64,000 bases of DNA from JAGWBF01 sp965116325. GTDB taxonomy: Bacteria > Chloroflexota > Dehalococcoidia > Lucifugimonadales > JAGWBF01. Shown one piece after another: positions 17,311-25,700 of this stretch. The DNA is taken from contig OZ220675.1 of the NCBI GenBank assembly GCA_965116325.1, positions 1,860,001-1,924,000 of the forward strand, written 5' to 3'. Below the pieces are notes generated by a model, which ran no database searches, was not told the origin of the DNA, and saw only the letters and a program-made list of their open reading frames with translations. How positions within the stretch are numbered: position 1 is the stretch's first letter; each line of letters opens with the position of its first letter. The position numbers and the translations under genes are program-made.

Positions 17311-18027
17311 CTATGAAAAGGGTTCGGGAATGGGTACCCAGGAACCTTCCGACGACTTGTTGTTGGGAGAGAGGACGGCAGGATAGAAGCTGCCCGTACG
17401 CAGGGCGTTCATAAACTCTTCCTGGCTGTTGACCTCTCCATCGAAGACGGTAATGCAGTGGCCAACCCCGTGGAGGGAGTGGGCATCGCTCCCGCCCGTA
17501 ACGCGAAGCCCAAGCTCCTTGGCCACATCCAGGGCGAACCTGTTTTCCGCGTCCGCGGTGCCGCCGTTGGCCACCTCCACCGCATCCACCAGTTCGAAAA
17601 CCGGGTGCAGGGTGGCTTCCTCCACCGAGGTGGGCACATAACTCTCGTTGCTATAGAGCAGGGGTTTGCGGGAAGGCAGTGTGCTGTGCAGGCCCCGGAA
17701 GGGATGGGCGCTGATGATGAACCCGCCGGCGCTGTCTGCCGCCTTGCGAAGCACCCGGGCATCGGAGATCCCGGGTTGATAGCTGTCCAAGCCGAAGGCG
17801 AGGATATGGCCCATGTTGGTTTCCACTTCCATGGCCCGTACCAGCACCTGGTTGTGCTTGGCCGCAAAGGCGCGGAATTCGTGCTGGTCCCACGGGCCGC
17901 TATGCTCGGTGATACATATGCCCATGAACCCCAGCCTTTCGGCTTCCAATACCATCTCCTCGGGGGACAGGTTGCTGTCGCTGCTCCCCCGAGTGGTGTG
18001 GACATGCATATCAAAGAGCCGGGCCAA
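17311..18027 (-). CDS. PHP-domain metallophosphoesterase-like protein
   Basis: A 238-residue PHP-fold protein. All the family metal motifs are visible: DMHVHTTRGSSDS, the ITEHSG His, SAHPF and GGSDAHSLHGVGHC. PHP proteins hydrolyse phosphoesters such as histidinol phosphate, nucleotides or DNA ends using two or three metals. The absence of histidine-pathway neighbours suggests a general phosphoesterase or nuclease-like role. It starts at TTG with AGGG upstream. It precedes the DinG-type gene on the same strand by 42 bp, so an operon is likely. Confidence 0.85.
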   Translation of the reverse strand: MARLFDMHVHTTRGSSDSNLSPEEMVLEAERLGFMGICITEHSGPWDQHEFRAFAAKHNQVLVRAMEVETNMGHILAFGLDSYQPGISDARVLRKAADSAGGFIISAHPFRGLHSTLPSRKPLLYSNESYVPTSVEEATLHPVFELVDAVEVANGGTADAENRFALDVAKELGLRVTGGSDAHSLHGVGHCITVFDGEVNSQEEFMNALRTGSFYPAVLSPNNKSSEGSWVPIPEPFS

Positions 18028-18110
18028 TATTCATCCCTGGTAGGTTGCACCTCGCTTGGTGGGAAGTGGGCTGGTGGCGGATTCCATTCTATTGCGGGCC
18101 CTGTGGACGG

Positions 18111-18407
18111 TCAAGGAAGGGAAGCCCTGGTGCCGTCACCAAGCTCCTCGGCAGCCTTCTTCAATCGCATCAACATGTGGACGTCGATGGAGCTGTCTTC
18201 GTCTTCCAGGTTCAGGTCCTTGAATTCCAGCACAGCATCAATGCATCCGGCCAAGGTGGAAGAGACCCTCTCTCTCAGGAGGGCGACCTCGGTGTCGATG
18301 GCAGATTGGGCCTTCTGGGCAGCTTCGGACGAATACATAGCCAGGGTCCTGATGATCCTGTTCACCTCGGCAAGGTCAATGCTCCCGCTGACACCCGGTT
18401 CCTGCAT
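18111..18407 (-). CDS. Conserved-looking helical hypothetical protein
   Basis: A 98-residue acidic, mostly helical protein of unknown function. The start at 18407 was preferred over an ATG-like codon at 18458 because AGAGGAGA lies seven bases upstream. No membrane segment, Cys or known motif is seen; the segment SIDLAEVNRIIRTLAMYSSE and the later LKKAAEELGDG suggest amphipathic helices. It is the first gene of a possible minus-strand operon with the PHP, DinG-type and glycosylase genes. Confidence 0.6.
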   Translation of the reverse strand: MQEPGVSGSIDLAEVNRIIRTLAMYSSEAAQKAQSAIDTEVALLRERVSSTLAGCIDAVLEFKDLNLEDEDSSIDVHMLMRLKKAAEELGDGTRASLP

Positions 18408-18521
18408 TCGTCGGTCTCCTCTGAGATTTGGGCCGGCATCCACCGGACAATATAACATGGCGCATAAAGGGACGAAAAATTCCGCGGGTGCGGCGCAGTC
18501 TCAACCAAGGTAGCGTGATGA

Positions 18522-18550
18522 TTGCCAACAGAAAGCGCCTTTGGTATACT
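18522..18550 (+). promoter_or_regulatory. Sigma70-type promoter for zinc-ribbon/DUF503/helicase operon
   Basis: TTGCCA (18522-18527), 17 bp, TATACT (18545-18550). Predicted start near 18557, giving a leader of about 114 nt before the GTG at 18671. Confidence 0.65.
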
Positions 18551-18670
18551 GGCGTGAGCGCTTAGTAGGCTTCAATCTGCTTGGACTCGGCACCTTGGAT
18601 TTGTGTTGGCCAGGAAGCTGTCCCGGGGCAATGGAGGCCATAGCGACATCAGGTATCTAGGAGGCTAGGA

Positions 18671-18967
18671 GTGGCTTTCGAGGAAAAGACCCTTGTGTGC
18701 CGGGAGTGTGGGGCATCCTTCGCATTTACCGAAGGTGAACAGGAATTCTACCAGAGCCGAGGGCTGATGCACGAGCCTGCAAGGTGCCCAGCCTGCAGAT
18801 CGGCACGACGGCGCACCGGCTTTCGCTCAGACCAACCTCGGACCATGTACCCCGCGACCTGCGCTTCCTGCGGTACCGAGACCGAAGTGCCCTTCCAGCC
18901 CAGGCAGGGCAGGCCCGTTTACTGCAACGATTGCTTCAGGTCCGTTCGAGCTTCCGAGTCCTTCTAA
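18671..18967 (+). CDS. Zinc-ribbon domain protein (zf-trcl-like)
   Basis: A 98-residue protein with two Cys4 zinc-ribbon units. The first spans CRECGASFAF and CPAC; the second is CASCGTETEVPFQP with CNDC, a CxxC-type pattern shared with the small 'probable zinc-ribbon' family. GTG start with AGGAG upstream. It is the first gene in a plus-strand operon with DUF503 and an MrfA-like helicase. It is likely a nucleic-acid- or protein-binding accessory, but no function is demonstrated for the family. Confidence 0.8.
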   Translation: MAFEEKTLVCRECGASFAFTEGEQEFYQSRGLMHEPARCPACRSARRRTGFRSDQPRTMYPATCASCGTETEVPFQPRQGRPVYCNDCFRSVRASESF

Positions 18968-19050
18968 GCCTAGCAGTCCCAACGAATCGCAGAAAATTCC
19001 CCGCGTCGGGCCCGACCACTTGGCACCCTCCGTTCGAGGATGGGCAGCAC

Positions 19051-19347
19051 TTGGCTAATGTTGCTTTCTGCCGCGCTACCTTGCACTTACCCAGCACTCG
19101 TAGCCTTAAGGACAAGCGGAGCATCTCCCAGTCCGTTACCTCTCGTGTCCGGTCCAAGTTCAACGTCTCCGTCTCCGAGATAGGTGATGCCGACCTCTGG
19201 CAAAAGCTGACCTTGGGCATCGTGTGCGTCAGCAGCGACGGTGCCTACGCCAGCGGGCTGCTGTCCAGCGTGGTCAGCTACATCGAAAGTTCCAGGCCAG
19301 ACCTGGAGCTCCTGGACTGGGAGACGGAGACTCTCTCCGGCTTCTGA
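19051..19347 (+). CDS. DUF503 (YlxP-like) protein
   Basis: About 98 residues matching the DUF503/YlxP family: LHLPSTRSLKDKRS followed by RSKFNVSVSEIGDADLWQ. YlxP is a small protein often located near translation and ribosome-assembly genes in Firmicutes; its role is not settled. The start is taken as the TTG at 19051, the last in-frame start before the homology. GAGG lies somewhat far upstream, so the start is uncertain. It ends 10 bp before the helicase gene. Confidence 0.78.
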   Translation: MANVAFCRATLHLPSTRSLKDKRSISQSVTSRVRSKFNVSVSEIGDADLWQKLTLGIVCVSSDGAYASGLLSSVVSYIESSRPDLELLDWETETLSGF

Positions 19348-19356
19348 GCTTGCCCG

Positions 19357-21690
19357 GTGGACGCTGCAGCTTTTCTCAAAGGAATCGAGTCCGCCCCCGC
19401 CTACCGCCGTCAGATGGTGGCCGTGGAGAATCTTCCGCCTAGAGACCCCTGCTTTGGCGAACTGGAGTATCCACTGCACCCGACCCTTCGCTCCGTGCTG
19501 GAACAGCGCCACTTGTGGCCCCTGTATCTCCACCAAGCCCAAGCCGTAGACCGGCTGGGCGAGGGCCGGGACATTGTGGTGGCAACGCCGGCGGCCAGCG
19601 GCAAGAGCTTGTGCTACAACCTCCCGGTAATCAACTCGGTGCTGGAGGACCGCTCCAGCAGGGCCATCTATATCTTCCCCACCAAGGCGCTGGCCCAAGA
19701 CCAGCTCCGCTCCCTGAAGGAGATGGCGGCGGGACTGCCGTTGAATGCGGCGGTGTATGACGGCGACACCCCCCACTACGAGAGGAACGGCATCCGGAAC
19801 TCGGCCCAGGTAATCCTCACCAACCCGGATATGCTCCATATGGGGATCCTGCCCCATCACCGGGCTTGGTCCCGCCTGCTGCGGTCTCTCAAGTATGTAG
19901 TGCTGGACGAAGCCCACTCATACCGAGGGGTATTCGGTTCCCACATCGCCAACGTGATGCGCCGCCTGCGCCGCTTGTGCGCCCTGTACGGCAGCGATCC
20001 CCGCTTTATTCTCTGCTCTGCCACAATTGCCAACCCCGGCCAACTGGCGGAGCAGCTCATCGGCCTTCCTTTCAGCGTGGTAGATGAAGACGGCGCCCCC
20101 CGCGGCGGAAAGAGTTTCGTCTTCTGGAACCCTCCCCTCCGGGATGCCGACCCGATGTCCGGGCCTGGAGGACACACTGTCCTGTCACCCCGCTTTGGGG
20201 GAGTTCTTCGGCCCATCAGGATGAGCGCCAACATGGAAGCCGCCGGCCTGCTGGCCGACCTGGTGGGCTCCAACGTCAGGACCGTTGCCTTTGCCAGGAC
20301 ACGCAGGGCGGCAGAGCTGGTGTACACCTACGCCAAGGACCGCCTGGATGACCAGCAGCCTCCCCTTGGAGACAGGATCAGACCTTACAAGGGCACCTAC
20401 ATGGTTGAGGAGCGTCGGGACATCGAGCGGGCCCTGTTCGATGGTGAACTCACAGGCGTGGCAGCCACCAATGCCCTTGAACTGGGCATCGACGTGGGGT
20501 CCCTGGATGCTACCATCATTACCGGCTATCCGGGAAGCATCGCCAGCACATGGCAGCAAGCAGGCCGAAGCGGACGCCGCGGCGAAGAGTCCCTGTCGGT
20601 GTTCATCGGACGCAACGATCCCTTGGACCAGTACTTCATGAACCATCCCGACATCTTCTTCGGACGCTCGGTGGAGGCTGCCCTTCTCTCCCCCGGCAAT
20701 CCCCATATCCTGCGCCCCCACCTGCTCTGCGCCGCCTATGAGATGCCCCTCACAGGACAGGATGCCGAGCTGTTCGGGTACGGGGTCATCGAGCACCTGG
20801 AAGAACTGCTGGGAAGGGACCTCTTGCGGTACAGCGAAGGCAAATGGCATATCGCTCCCCAGGTCAACTATCCGGCTGAGGAAGTTAACATTAGGTCCGC
20901 TTCGATGAGCAGCTACTACGTTGTTGAAGGGGAGACGGGCAGGATACTTGAGACGGTGGATGAGTATTCGGCCCATCTGCAGCTCCACCCCGGGGCTGTT
21001 TACCTGCACCAGGGAACATCCTACCTGGTAGAGCACATGGACCTGGAGGCGAAGCTGGCAAAGGTCGCCCTGGATGACGGCACCTACTACACCGAGGCCA
21101 GCGAGACCACCGATATCTCTATTGGGAAGATACATGCTTCCAAGGTCGCGGGCGGCGTGGGGGTGTGGCTGGGAGAGGTGGAGGTGACCAACCAGGTGGT
21201 GGGCTACAGCAAGCGAATGCCCATGACCGAAGAGGTGCTGGGAGACGAATTCGTGGATTTGCCCCCAAGGCGTTTCAACACGATGGCCCTCTGGTTCGAC
21301 ATCCCCAAGAAGATCATCGACCGGTGGCGGGGAGGCGGTCCAGCATTCGCCGGGGGCCTTCATGCCGCCGAGCACGCCGCCATTGGTGTGCTGCCCCTCT
21401 TCGCGTTGTGCGACCGCAACGACATCGGGGGCGTTTCGACCCCCTTTCACCCCGACACAGAGAAAGCCCAGGTCTTCATATATGACGGGCACCCAGGGGG
21501 AGTCGGGATTGCTGAGGAAGGATTCAGGGTCATCGATGCCCTATGGGAGGCCACACTGTCGTTGGTATCCGAGTGTGTTTGCGATTCGGGCTGCCCCAGC
21601 TGCATCCAGTCGCCCAAGTGCGGGAACCACAACTATCCCCTGGATAAGGTCGTGGCGGGCGAAATCCTCAAGTCCCTGTGCGAGGGCTGA
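19357..21690 (+). CDS. MrfA/YprA-like DEAH helicase with zinc-binding C-terminus
   Basis: A 777-residue superfamily 2 helicase of the Hrq1/YprA (MrfA) group. The Walker A is ATPAASGKS (76-84), the DEAH box lies at 184-187, and helicase C-terminal motifs are present (IRPYKGTYMVEERRDIER, ATNALELGIDVG, QQAGRSGRRG). The DUF1998-type tail carries Cys740, 742, 746, 749 and 755 (CVCDSGCPSC), matching the zinc site of this group. In Bacillus subtilis MrfA works with the exonuclease MrfB in mitomycin-crosslink repair; no MrfB is adjacent here. GTG start. Confidence 0.88.
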   Translation: MDAAAFLKGIESAPAYRRQMVAVENLPPRDPCFGELEYPLHPTLRSVLEQRHLWPLYLHQAQAVDRLGEGRDIVVATPAASGKSLCYNLPVINSVLEDRSSRAIYIFPTKALAQDQLRSLKEMAAGLPLNAAVYDGDTPHYERNGIRNSAQVILTNPDMLHMGILPHHRAWSRLLRSLKYVVLDEAHSYRGVFGSHIANVMRRLRRLCALYGSDPRFILCSATIANPGQLAEQLIGLPFSVVDEDGAPRGGKSFVFWNPPLRDADPMSGPGGHTVLSPRFGGVLRPIRMSANMEAAGLLADLVGSNVRTVAFARTRRAAELVYTYAKDRLDDQQPPLGDRIRPYKGTYMVEERRDIERALFDGELTGVAATNALELGIDVGSLDATIITGYPGSIASTWQQAGRSGRRGEESLSVFIGRNDPLDQYFMNHPDIFFGRSVEAALLSPGNPHILRPHLLCAAYEMPLTGQDAELFGYGVIEHLEELLGRDLLRYSEGKWHIAPQVNYPAEEVNIRSASMSSYYVVEGETGRILETVDEYSAHLQLHPGAVYLHQGTSYLVEHMDLEAKLAKVALDDGTYYTEASETTDISIGKIHASKVAGGVGVWLGEVEVTNQVVGYSKRMPMTEEVLGDEFVDLPPRRFNTMALWFDIPKKIIDRWRGGGPAFAGGLHAAEHAAIGVLPLFALCDRNDIGGVSTPFHPDTEKAQVFIYDGHPGGVGIAEEGFRVIDALWEATLSLVSECVCDSGCPSCIQSPKCGNHNYPLDKVVAGEILKSLCEG

Positions 21691-21744
21691 CCCGCACTAC
21701 AGGGGTCCCCCCAGGACGGTACAGAACGAGGCGGTGGTGTTCAG

Positions 21745-22689
21745 CTACCTGAGGCGGCTCTCGAAATACTCGCTGACCCGCCGGAAGTACTCGTCGGGGT
21801 ATTCCGCGAAGGACTCTACGTGGCCGGGCGCATCCGTGCTCCAGAAGGTCGTGCCCTCGGGGGCCGCTGCAGCGACCCTTTCGCCATGGTCGATGGGCAC
21901 CCGCTCGTCTTCTTCGCCGTGGATGATCAGTAGGGGATAGTCCAGCTTCGTGACAGCTCTTTCTGCGTTCAGGGCGCCGATATCGATGCCATATACTACG
22001 TTCGCCATCATATTAGTTCCGGGAATGAAGGCAGGGATCAACCACCCAGGGAAGGGGGTCTTGCGTGAGGCTTCCTGGACGATCAGGTCGGTAGCTGCTG
22101 CGAAGGGGCTGTCGGCAACGATGGCCGCTATGCCCGGCTCTTCGACGGCGGCCAGGATGGACGTAACCCCGCCCATGGAGTATCCCAGCAGGCCCACTTT
22201 ACCTGCGGTCGCGCCCTGTTCCTCTACCAGGTAGTCGTAGGCCCCCAGCACATCCCAGCGCTCGAAGTAACCGCCCGAGATCTGGTCGCCCTCCGAATCA
22301 CCATGTCCCCGCAAGTCAAACAGCAGTGTGTTGTAGCCCTCCTCGACCAAGAGGCCTGCCAGCTCCAGGGCCTCGCCTTCGCCTCCGGACCGTACGCTGC
22401 TCAAGCCGTGAACGAAAATCACGTATGGGTTGTCTTCAGCCCCTTGCCCCCTGCCCGGAAGGTACCAGCCGTACAGCCCCACATCCTGGTCCCTCCCTTG
22501 GAACTCCACATCCTCCCACTCGAGGCCGAAGTCCCTTGGGTGGCCCTCCTGGGGGTTGCGCTCAGCGCCCGTGAGGCCCTGGGCAATGAAGAATGCAACC
22601 GTTAGGTAGGCGATCATAAAGAGGATGAGGGCTGTCAGGAGCCCCCATTTCACCTTCGGTCTCTTGAGTATTGAACCCAGCAGCGCCAA
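21745..22689 (-). CDS. Membrane-anchored alpha/beta hydrolase
   Basis: A 314-residue serine hydrolase. One N-terminal transmembrane helix (about residues 15-36, WGLLTALILFMIAYLTVAFF) anchors it, and the rest is an alpha/beta hydrolase domain: VIFVHGLSS oxyanion region, GYSMGG nucleophile elbow and HGEEDERVP acid loop with a final His in DAPGHVES. Similar to peptidase S9/BAAT-like hydrolases of unknown substrate. It starts at TTG with GGAG upstream. It follows the ABC-2 permease gene by 62 bp on the same strand. Confidence 0.85.
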   Translation of the reverse strand: MALLGSILKRPKVKWGLLTALILFMIAYLTVAFFIAQGLTGAERNPQEGHPRDFGLEWEDVEFQGRDQDVGLYGWYLPGRGQGAEDNPYVIFVHGLSSVRSGGEGEALELAGLLVEEGYNTLLFDLRGHGDSEGDQISGGYFERWDVLGAYDYLVEEQGATAGKVGLLGYSMGGVTSILAAVEEPGIAAIVADSPFAAATDLIVQEASRKTPFPGWLIPAFIPGTNMMANVVYGIDIGALNAERAVTKLDYPLLIIHGEEDERVPIDHGERVAAAAPEGTTFWSTDAPGHVESFAEYPDEYFRRVSEYFESRLR

Positions 22690-22751
22690 TCGAACGGATC
22701 TCCATGACCAGCATAGATAGGACGGCGCGCTCCATCACGCCATTAAGAAGC

Positions 22752-23498
22752 CTATAGCTCCTTCCGCCGGAAGACTGCCCAAGCGCCGACGGCGAACAGG
22801 GCGACACATCCCAAGGCTATGGGGAAGGTCTGCCAGGCGTCGCTGATCCTTCCACCATCCGTAATGCCGCTTATGTTGGTGGCCCAAAGCACCAGGTTGA
22901 CCGGCCAGTAGTCCTGGGTCTTGGGTATGGCGGTCAAGGGTAGTTGGATGATGAACAGGACCAGCGCTATTCCTCCGGCGAGCATCTGGCGGGAGAACAT
23001 ACCGCTCCAGAAAAAGGTCATCGAAGAGACGAAGACAAGATAGAAGCCAATGATGCTTATGTATATGGCAAAGGTAACGACATCATAGTAGCTGATCAGA
23101 ATGGTTGCCAGGACGAACATGACTATCGAGCCCGCGGCGAAGCCAAGAAAGATGGATGATGCCATTCCCGCGAACCTGGCGGACACAAAAGCCGCCACTG
23201 ATACCGGCTTGCTGAGGACCATCCCAGCGGTTCCCGATGCCCGTTCGTTGGCTAAGACGCCCATGGCGAATACTATGGCTACAAGGGCGCCCAATGCAGC
23301 AGTCGTACCTCCATAAGCCTCCAGCAACCCCCTGGCCAATTCCCTGTCCCTCTCGAGATCGGTGAACAAAGAGATGAAGAAAGGGATTACGGCTACCAGC
23401 AGAGCCACGGCCGAGAAGAATGCCATAGCTCCCACGAGGCGCCAAGTGCGCCGCTGCTCCAGCAACTCCTTCGATATCAGCGTCCAGAAGCCCGTCAT
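22752..23498 (-). CDS. ABC-2 type transporter permease
   Basis: A 248-residue membrane protein with about six hydrophobic segments (for example AMAFFSAVALLVAVIPFFIS and GSIVMFVLATILISYY). The cytoplasmic N-terminus FWTLISKELLEQRRTW is typical of ABC-2 permeases. Its start overlaps the stop of the ATP-binding gene by four bases (ATGA), a sign of translational coupling. It forms a pair with the ATPase to export a drug, lipid or small molecule across the membrane; the substrate is not identifiable. Confidence 0.87.
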   Translation of the reverse strand: MTGFWTLISKELLEQRRTWRLVGAMAFFSAVALLVAVIPFFISLFTDLERDRELARGLLEAYGGTTAALGALVAIVFAMGVLANERASGTAGMVLSKPVSVAAFVSARFAGMASSIFLGFAAGSIVMFVLATILISYYDVVTFAIYISIIGFYLVFVSSMTFFWSGMFSRQMLAGGIALVLFIIQLPLTAIPKTQDYWPVNLVLWATNISGITDGGRISDAWQTFPIALGCVALFAVGAWAVFRRKEL

Positions 23499-24439
23499 GC
23501 CTCCACCTCGCCCTCGGTGACCAGTTCCACGAACACATCTTCCAGGCTGGCTTGGGCTAGCTCGTAGTGGAGCAAGGTCAGGCCGCTCTCGTACACCAGC
23601 CGGGGCAGCTCCTTCCTGGCAGCTTCCGGGTCAGACACTTGCACCCGGAACAGGTGGCGGTCTCCCAGGGTGCTCCCTTCCATGGACGACAGCCACTCCC
23701 GGCCTCCCAGTAGGGCAGCCAGGGGTGCAGGGTCTTCCTCCACCTCTATCCTGAAAACGGAGCCGTGCTGAGAGGAGCGTATTTCGTCGATTGTCCCGCT
23801 GGCGACCATCCGCCCCCGGTTTATGATTGCCACATGGTCGCACACCCGCTCCACGTCGCTCAGGATGTGGGTGGAAACGAACACAGTGGTCTCGCCCTTC
23901 AGGGCTGCAATGGTCTCCAGCATATCCCGCCGTCCCATGGGGTCCAGGGCTGAGGCAGGCTCATCCAGGAACAGCACTTGGGGCTGGTGGATGAGGGCTT
24001 GGGCCAAGCCCAGGCGTTGAAGCATTCCCCTGGAGTAACCCTTTATCTGCCGGTTGCCTGCGTCGGTGAGGTCCACCTGGTCGAGGAGCTGCTCCACCCG
24101 GTCCCTCGCTTTAGCCGGATCTATGTTGTAGAGGCTGGCGGTGAAAAGCAGGAATTCCCGTCCCTTCATCCAGCCATAGAAGGAGGGAGATTCGGGCAGG
24201 TATCCCACCTTGGAACGCAGGTCCATGGGCTTGCTGGAGACATCCTCGCCCGCCACCAACATTCGGCCCGAAGTAGGATTGGTCAGTCCCGTGAGCAGCC
24301 GCAGGGTCGTGGTCTTGCCGGCGCCGTTGGGCCCGAGGAACCCGAAGGTCGCCCCCTGCTCAACCGACACGTTCAGCTGGTCCACCGCCCTCAGGTTTCC
24401 GAAGTTCTTGCACAGCGCTTCGCAGCGTATAGCTTCCAT
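23495..24439 (-). CDS. ABC transporter ATP-binding protein
   Basis: A complete ABC ATPase of about 314 residues. GFLGPNGAGKTTTLRLLTG is the Walker A, YSRGMLQRLGLAQALI the signature helix, and VLFLDEPASALDP the Walker B with D-loop. The C-terminal extension (from about residue 220) is the DUF4162-like tail often seen in drug and lipid exporters. The start at 24439 begins MEAIRCEALCKNFG, where homology starts; an in-frame GTG at 24478 would overlap the upstream gene. Paired with the permease. Confidence 0.9.
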   Translation of the reverse strand: MEAIRCEALCKNFGNLRAVDQLNVSVEQGATFGFLGPNGAGKTTTLRLLTGLTNPTSGRMLVAGEDVSSKPMDLRSKVGYLPESPSFYGWMKGREFLLFTASLYNIDPAKARDRVEQLLDQVDLTDAGNRQIKGYSRGMLQRLGLAQALIHQPQVLFLDEPASALDPMGRRDMLETIAALKGETTVFVSTHILSDVERVCDHVAIINRGRMVASGTIDEIRSSQHGSVFRIEVEEDPAPLAALLGGREWLSSMEGSTLGDRHLFRVQVSDPEAARKELPRLVYESGLTLLHYELAQASLEDVFVELVTEGEVEA

Positions 24440-24462
24440 ATGCGTCTTGGTTACTCCCTGTC

Positions 24463-25266
24463 CTATCGTCCCTTCCACTGGGGAGGACGTTTCTCCGCGA
24501 AGGCGCGCGGGCCTTCTACCGAGTCCTCGCTCTGGAGGAGCTGGTTGTACATATTGTACGCCAGGATGGAAGCGGACTCAGCGCTCATATTCATGCTTCT
24601 AAGGGCCAGTTCCTTGAAGTACCTGACAGACAATGGGGCGTTGGCGATTATCTTGGAAGCCATGTCCATGGCTTCATCCATGAGGGAATCGGGCGGGACG
24701 ACCTTGTTGACGAAGCCCATGTCGTAGGCCCGCTGGGCGGTGATGGCCTCGCCGGTCAGCACCAGTTCCATGGTCCCGGCCATGGACAACATCTTTGGCA
24801 GCATCACCGCAAAGGGCGGGAGGAGGCCGACCCTGGACTCGGTTATCCCCAGCTTGGCATCCTCGGCCGCGATTCGGATGTCACAGAGCTGGGCGATTGA
24901 CCACCCGCCTGCCAAGGCAAAGCCGTTGATGGCGGCGACCAGGGGCTTCCAGGTCTGGGGCCACATGAAGGGACGCTCGGGGGATGCCATGCTGTCGCGA
25001 GCGTGGGCCTGCACGCCAGAAGCGTTATCGTCGGCCCGCTCCTTCAGGTCCCGGCCTGCGCAAAAGGCCCGCCCGGCGCCGGCGATGATCGCAACGCGGG
25101 CCTCGCCGTCTTGGTCGTACTTCTCGATAGCTCCTCCCAGCTCGCTACGGAGCTGGCGGTTGATGGCGTTCAATGATCCGGGCCGGTTAAGGGTAATGAT
25201 CACCACTTGGCCGCGCTTCTCGTAGAGCACGGCATCCCCAGGCTCGGCGAACTTCAAAGATGTCAT
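24463..25266 (-). CDS. Enoyl-CoA hydratase/isomerase family protein
   Basis: A 267-residue crotonase-fold enzyme. The first oxyanion-hole segment AGRAFCAGRDLKER and second GFALAGGWSIAQLCDIRIA are clear, and ITESRVGLLPPF carries the catalytic-region acid. It acts on 2-enoyl-CoA or related thioesters, typically in fatty-acid or aromatic-acid breakdown. GGAGG lies near the ATG. It sits between the HIT gene and the ABC ATPase, out of a beta-oxidation cluster, so its exact reaction is open. Confidence 0.9.
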   Translation of the reverse strand: MTSLKFAEPGDAVLYEKRGQVVIITLNRPGSLNAINRQLRSELGGAIEKYDQDGEARVAIIAGAGRAFCAGRDLKERADDNASGVQAHARDSMASPERPFMWPQTWKPLVAAINGFALAGGWSIAQLCDIRIAAEDAKLGITESRVGLLPPFAVMLPKMLSMAGTMELVLTGEAITAQRAYDMGFVNKVVPPDSLMDEAMDMASKIIANAPLSVRYFKELALRSMNMSAESASILAYNMYNQLLQSEDSVEGPRAFAEKRPPQWKGR

Positions 25267-25316
25267 TCTTCTCCTCCATTGCAGGGCGACGTGGGCTGCG
25301 GGAGTCCATCCCTGCC

Positions 25317-25658
25317 TTATGCGTAGGGGCCCAGGTAAACTCCTCCGATGACGTGAACGTGCCCGTGCTGCTGGCTCTGCATAGCATCGGGCCCGAAGTT
25401 GGACAGGACGCGGAAGCCGTTGGGGCAGAACCGTGCTCCTACCTCAACCACAACCTGACCTACCCTCTCCATAGGACCCTTCTCCCAGAGCTGAATCTGG
25501 GTCATGTGCTCCTTGGGCATGACCAGGAGCATAACGGGCACCCAGTTCAGGACGTTGGAAATAGCTATAACCTGGTCGTCTTCGAAGTGAATGGTCGCCG
25601 GTTCCTCCTTGGCGACTATCCGGCAGAAGATGCAGTTAGTTGATGACGCCATCAACAC
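25317..25658 (-). CDS. HIT-family protein
   Basis: A 113-residue histidine-triad nucleotide-binding protein. The CIFCRIVAKEEPA N-terminus and the QHGHVHVIGG histidine triad are typical of HINT-type phosphoramidases (HxHxH). These hydrolyse AMP-linked amines and other adenylated compounds. Start codon uncertain: GTG at 25658 or ATG at 25652 or nearby; the zinc-like CxxC near the N-terminus matches bacterial HIT proteins. It lies downstream of the tandem AAA+ loader on the same strand. Confidence 0.88.
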   Translation of the reverse strand: MLMASSTNCIFCRIVAKEEPATIHFEDDQVIAISNVLNWVPVMLLVMPKEHMTQIQLWEKGPMERVGQVVVEVGARFCPNGFRVLSNFGPDAMQSQQHGHVHVIGGVYLGPYA

Positions 25659-25700
25659 ATATCATCAGAGAATGGCTGAAATTCAGGGCAGTGCGCTCCT

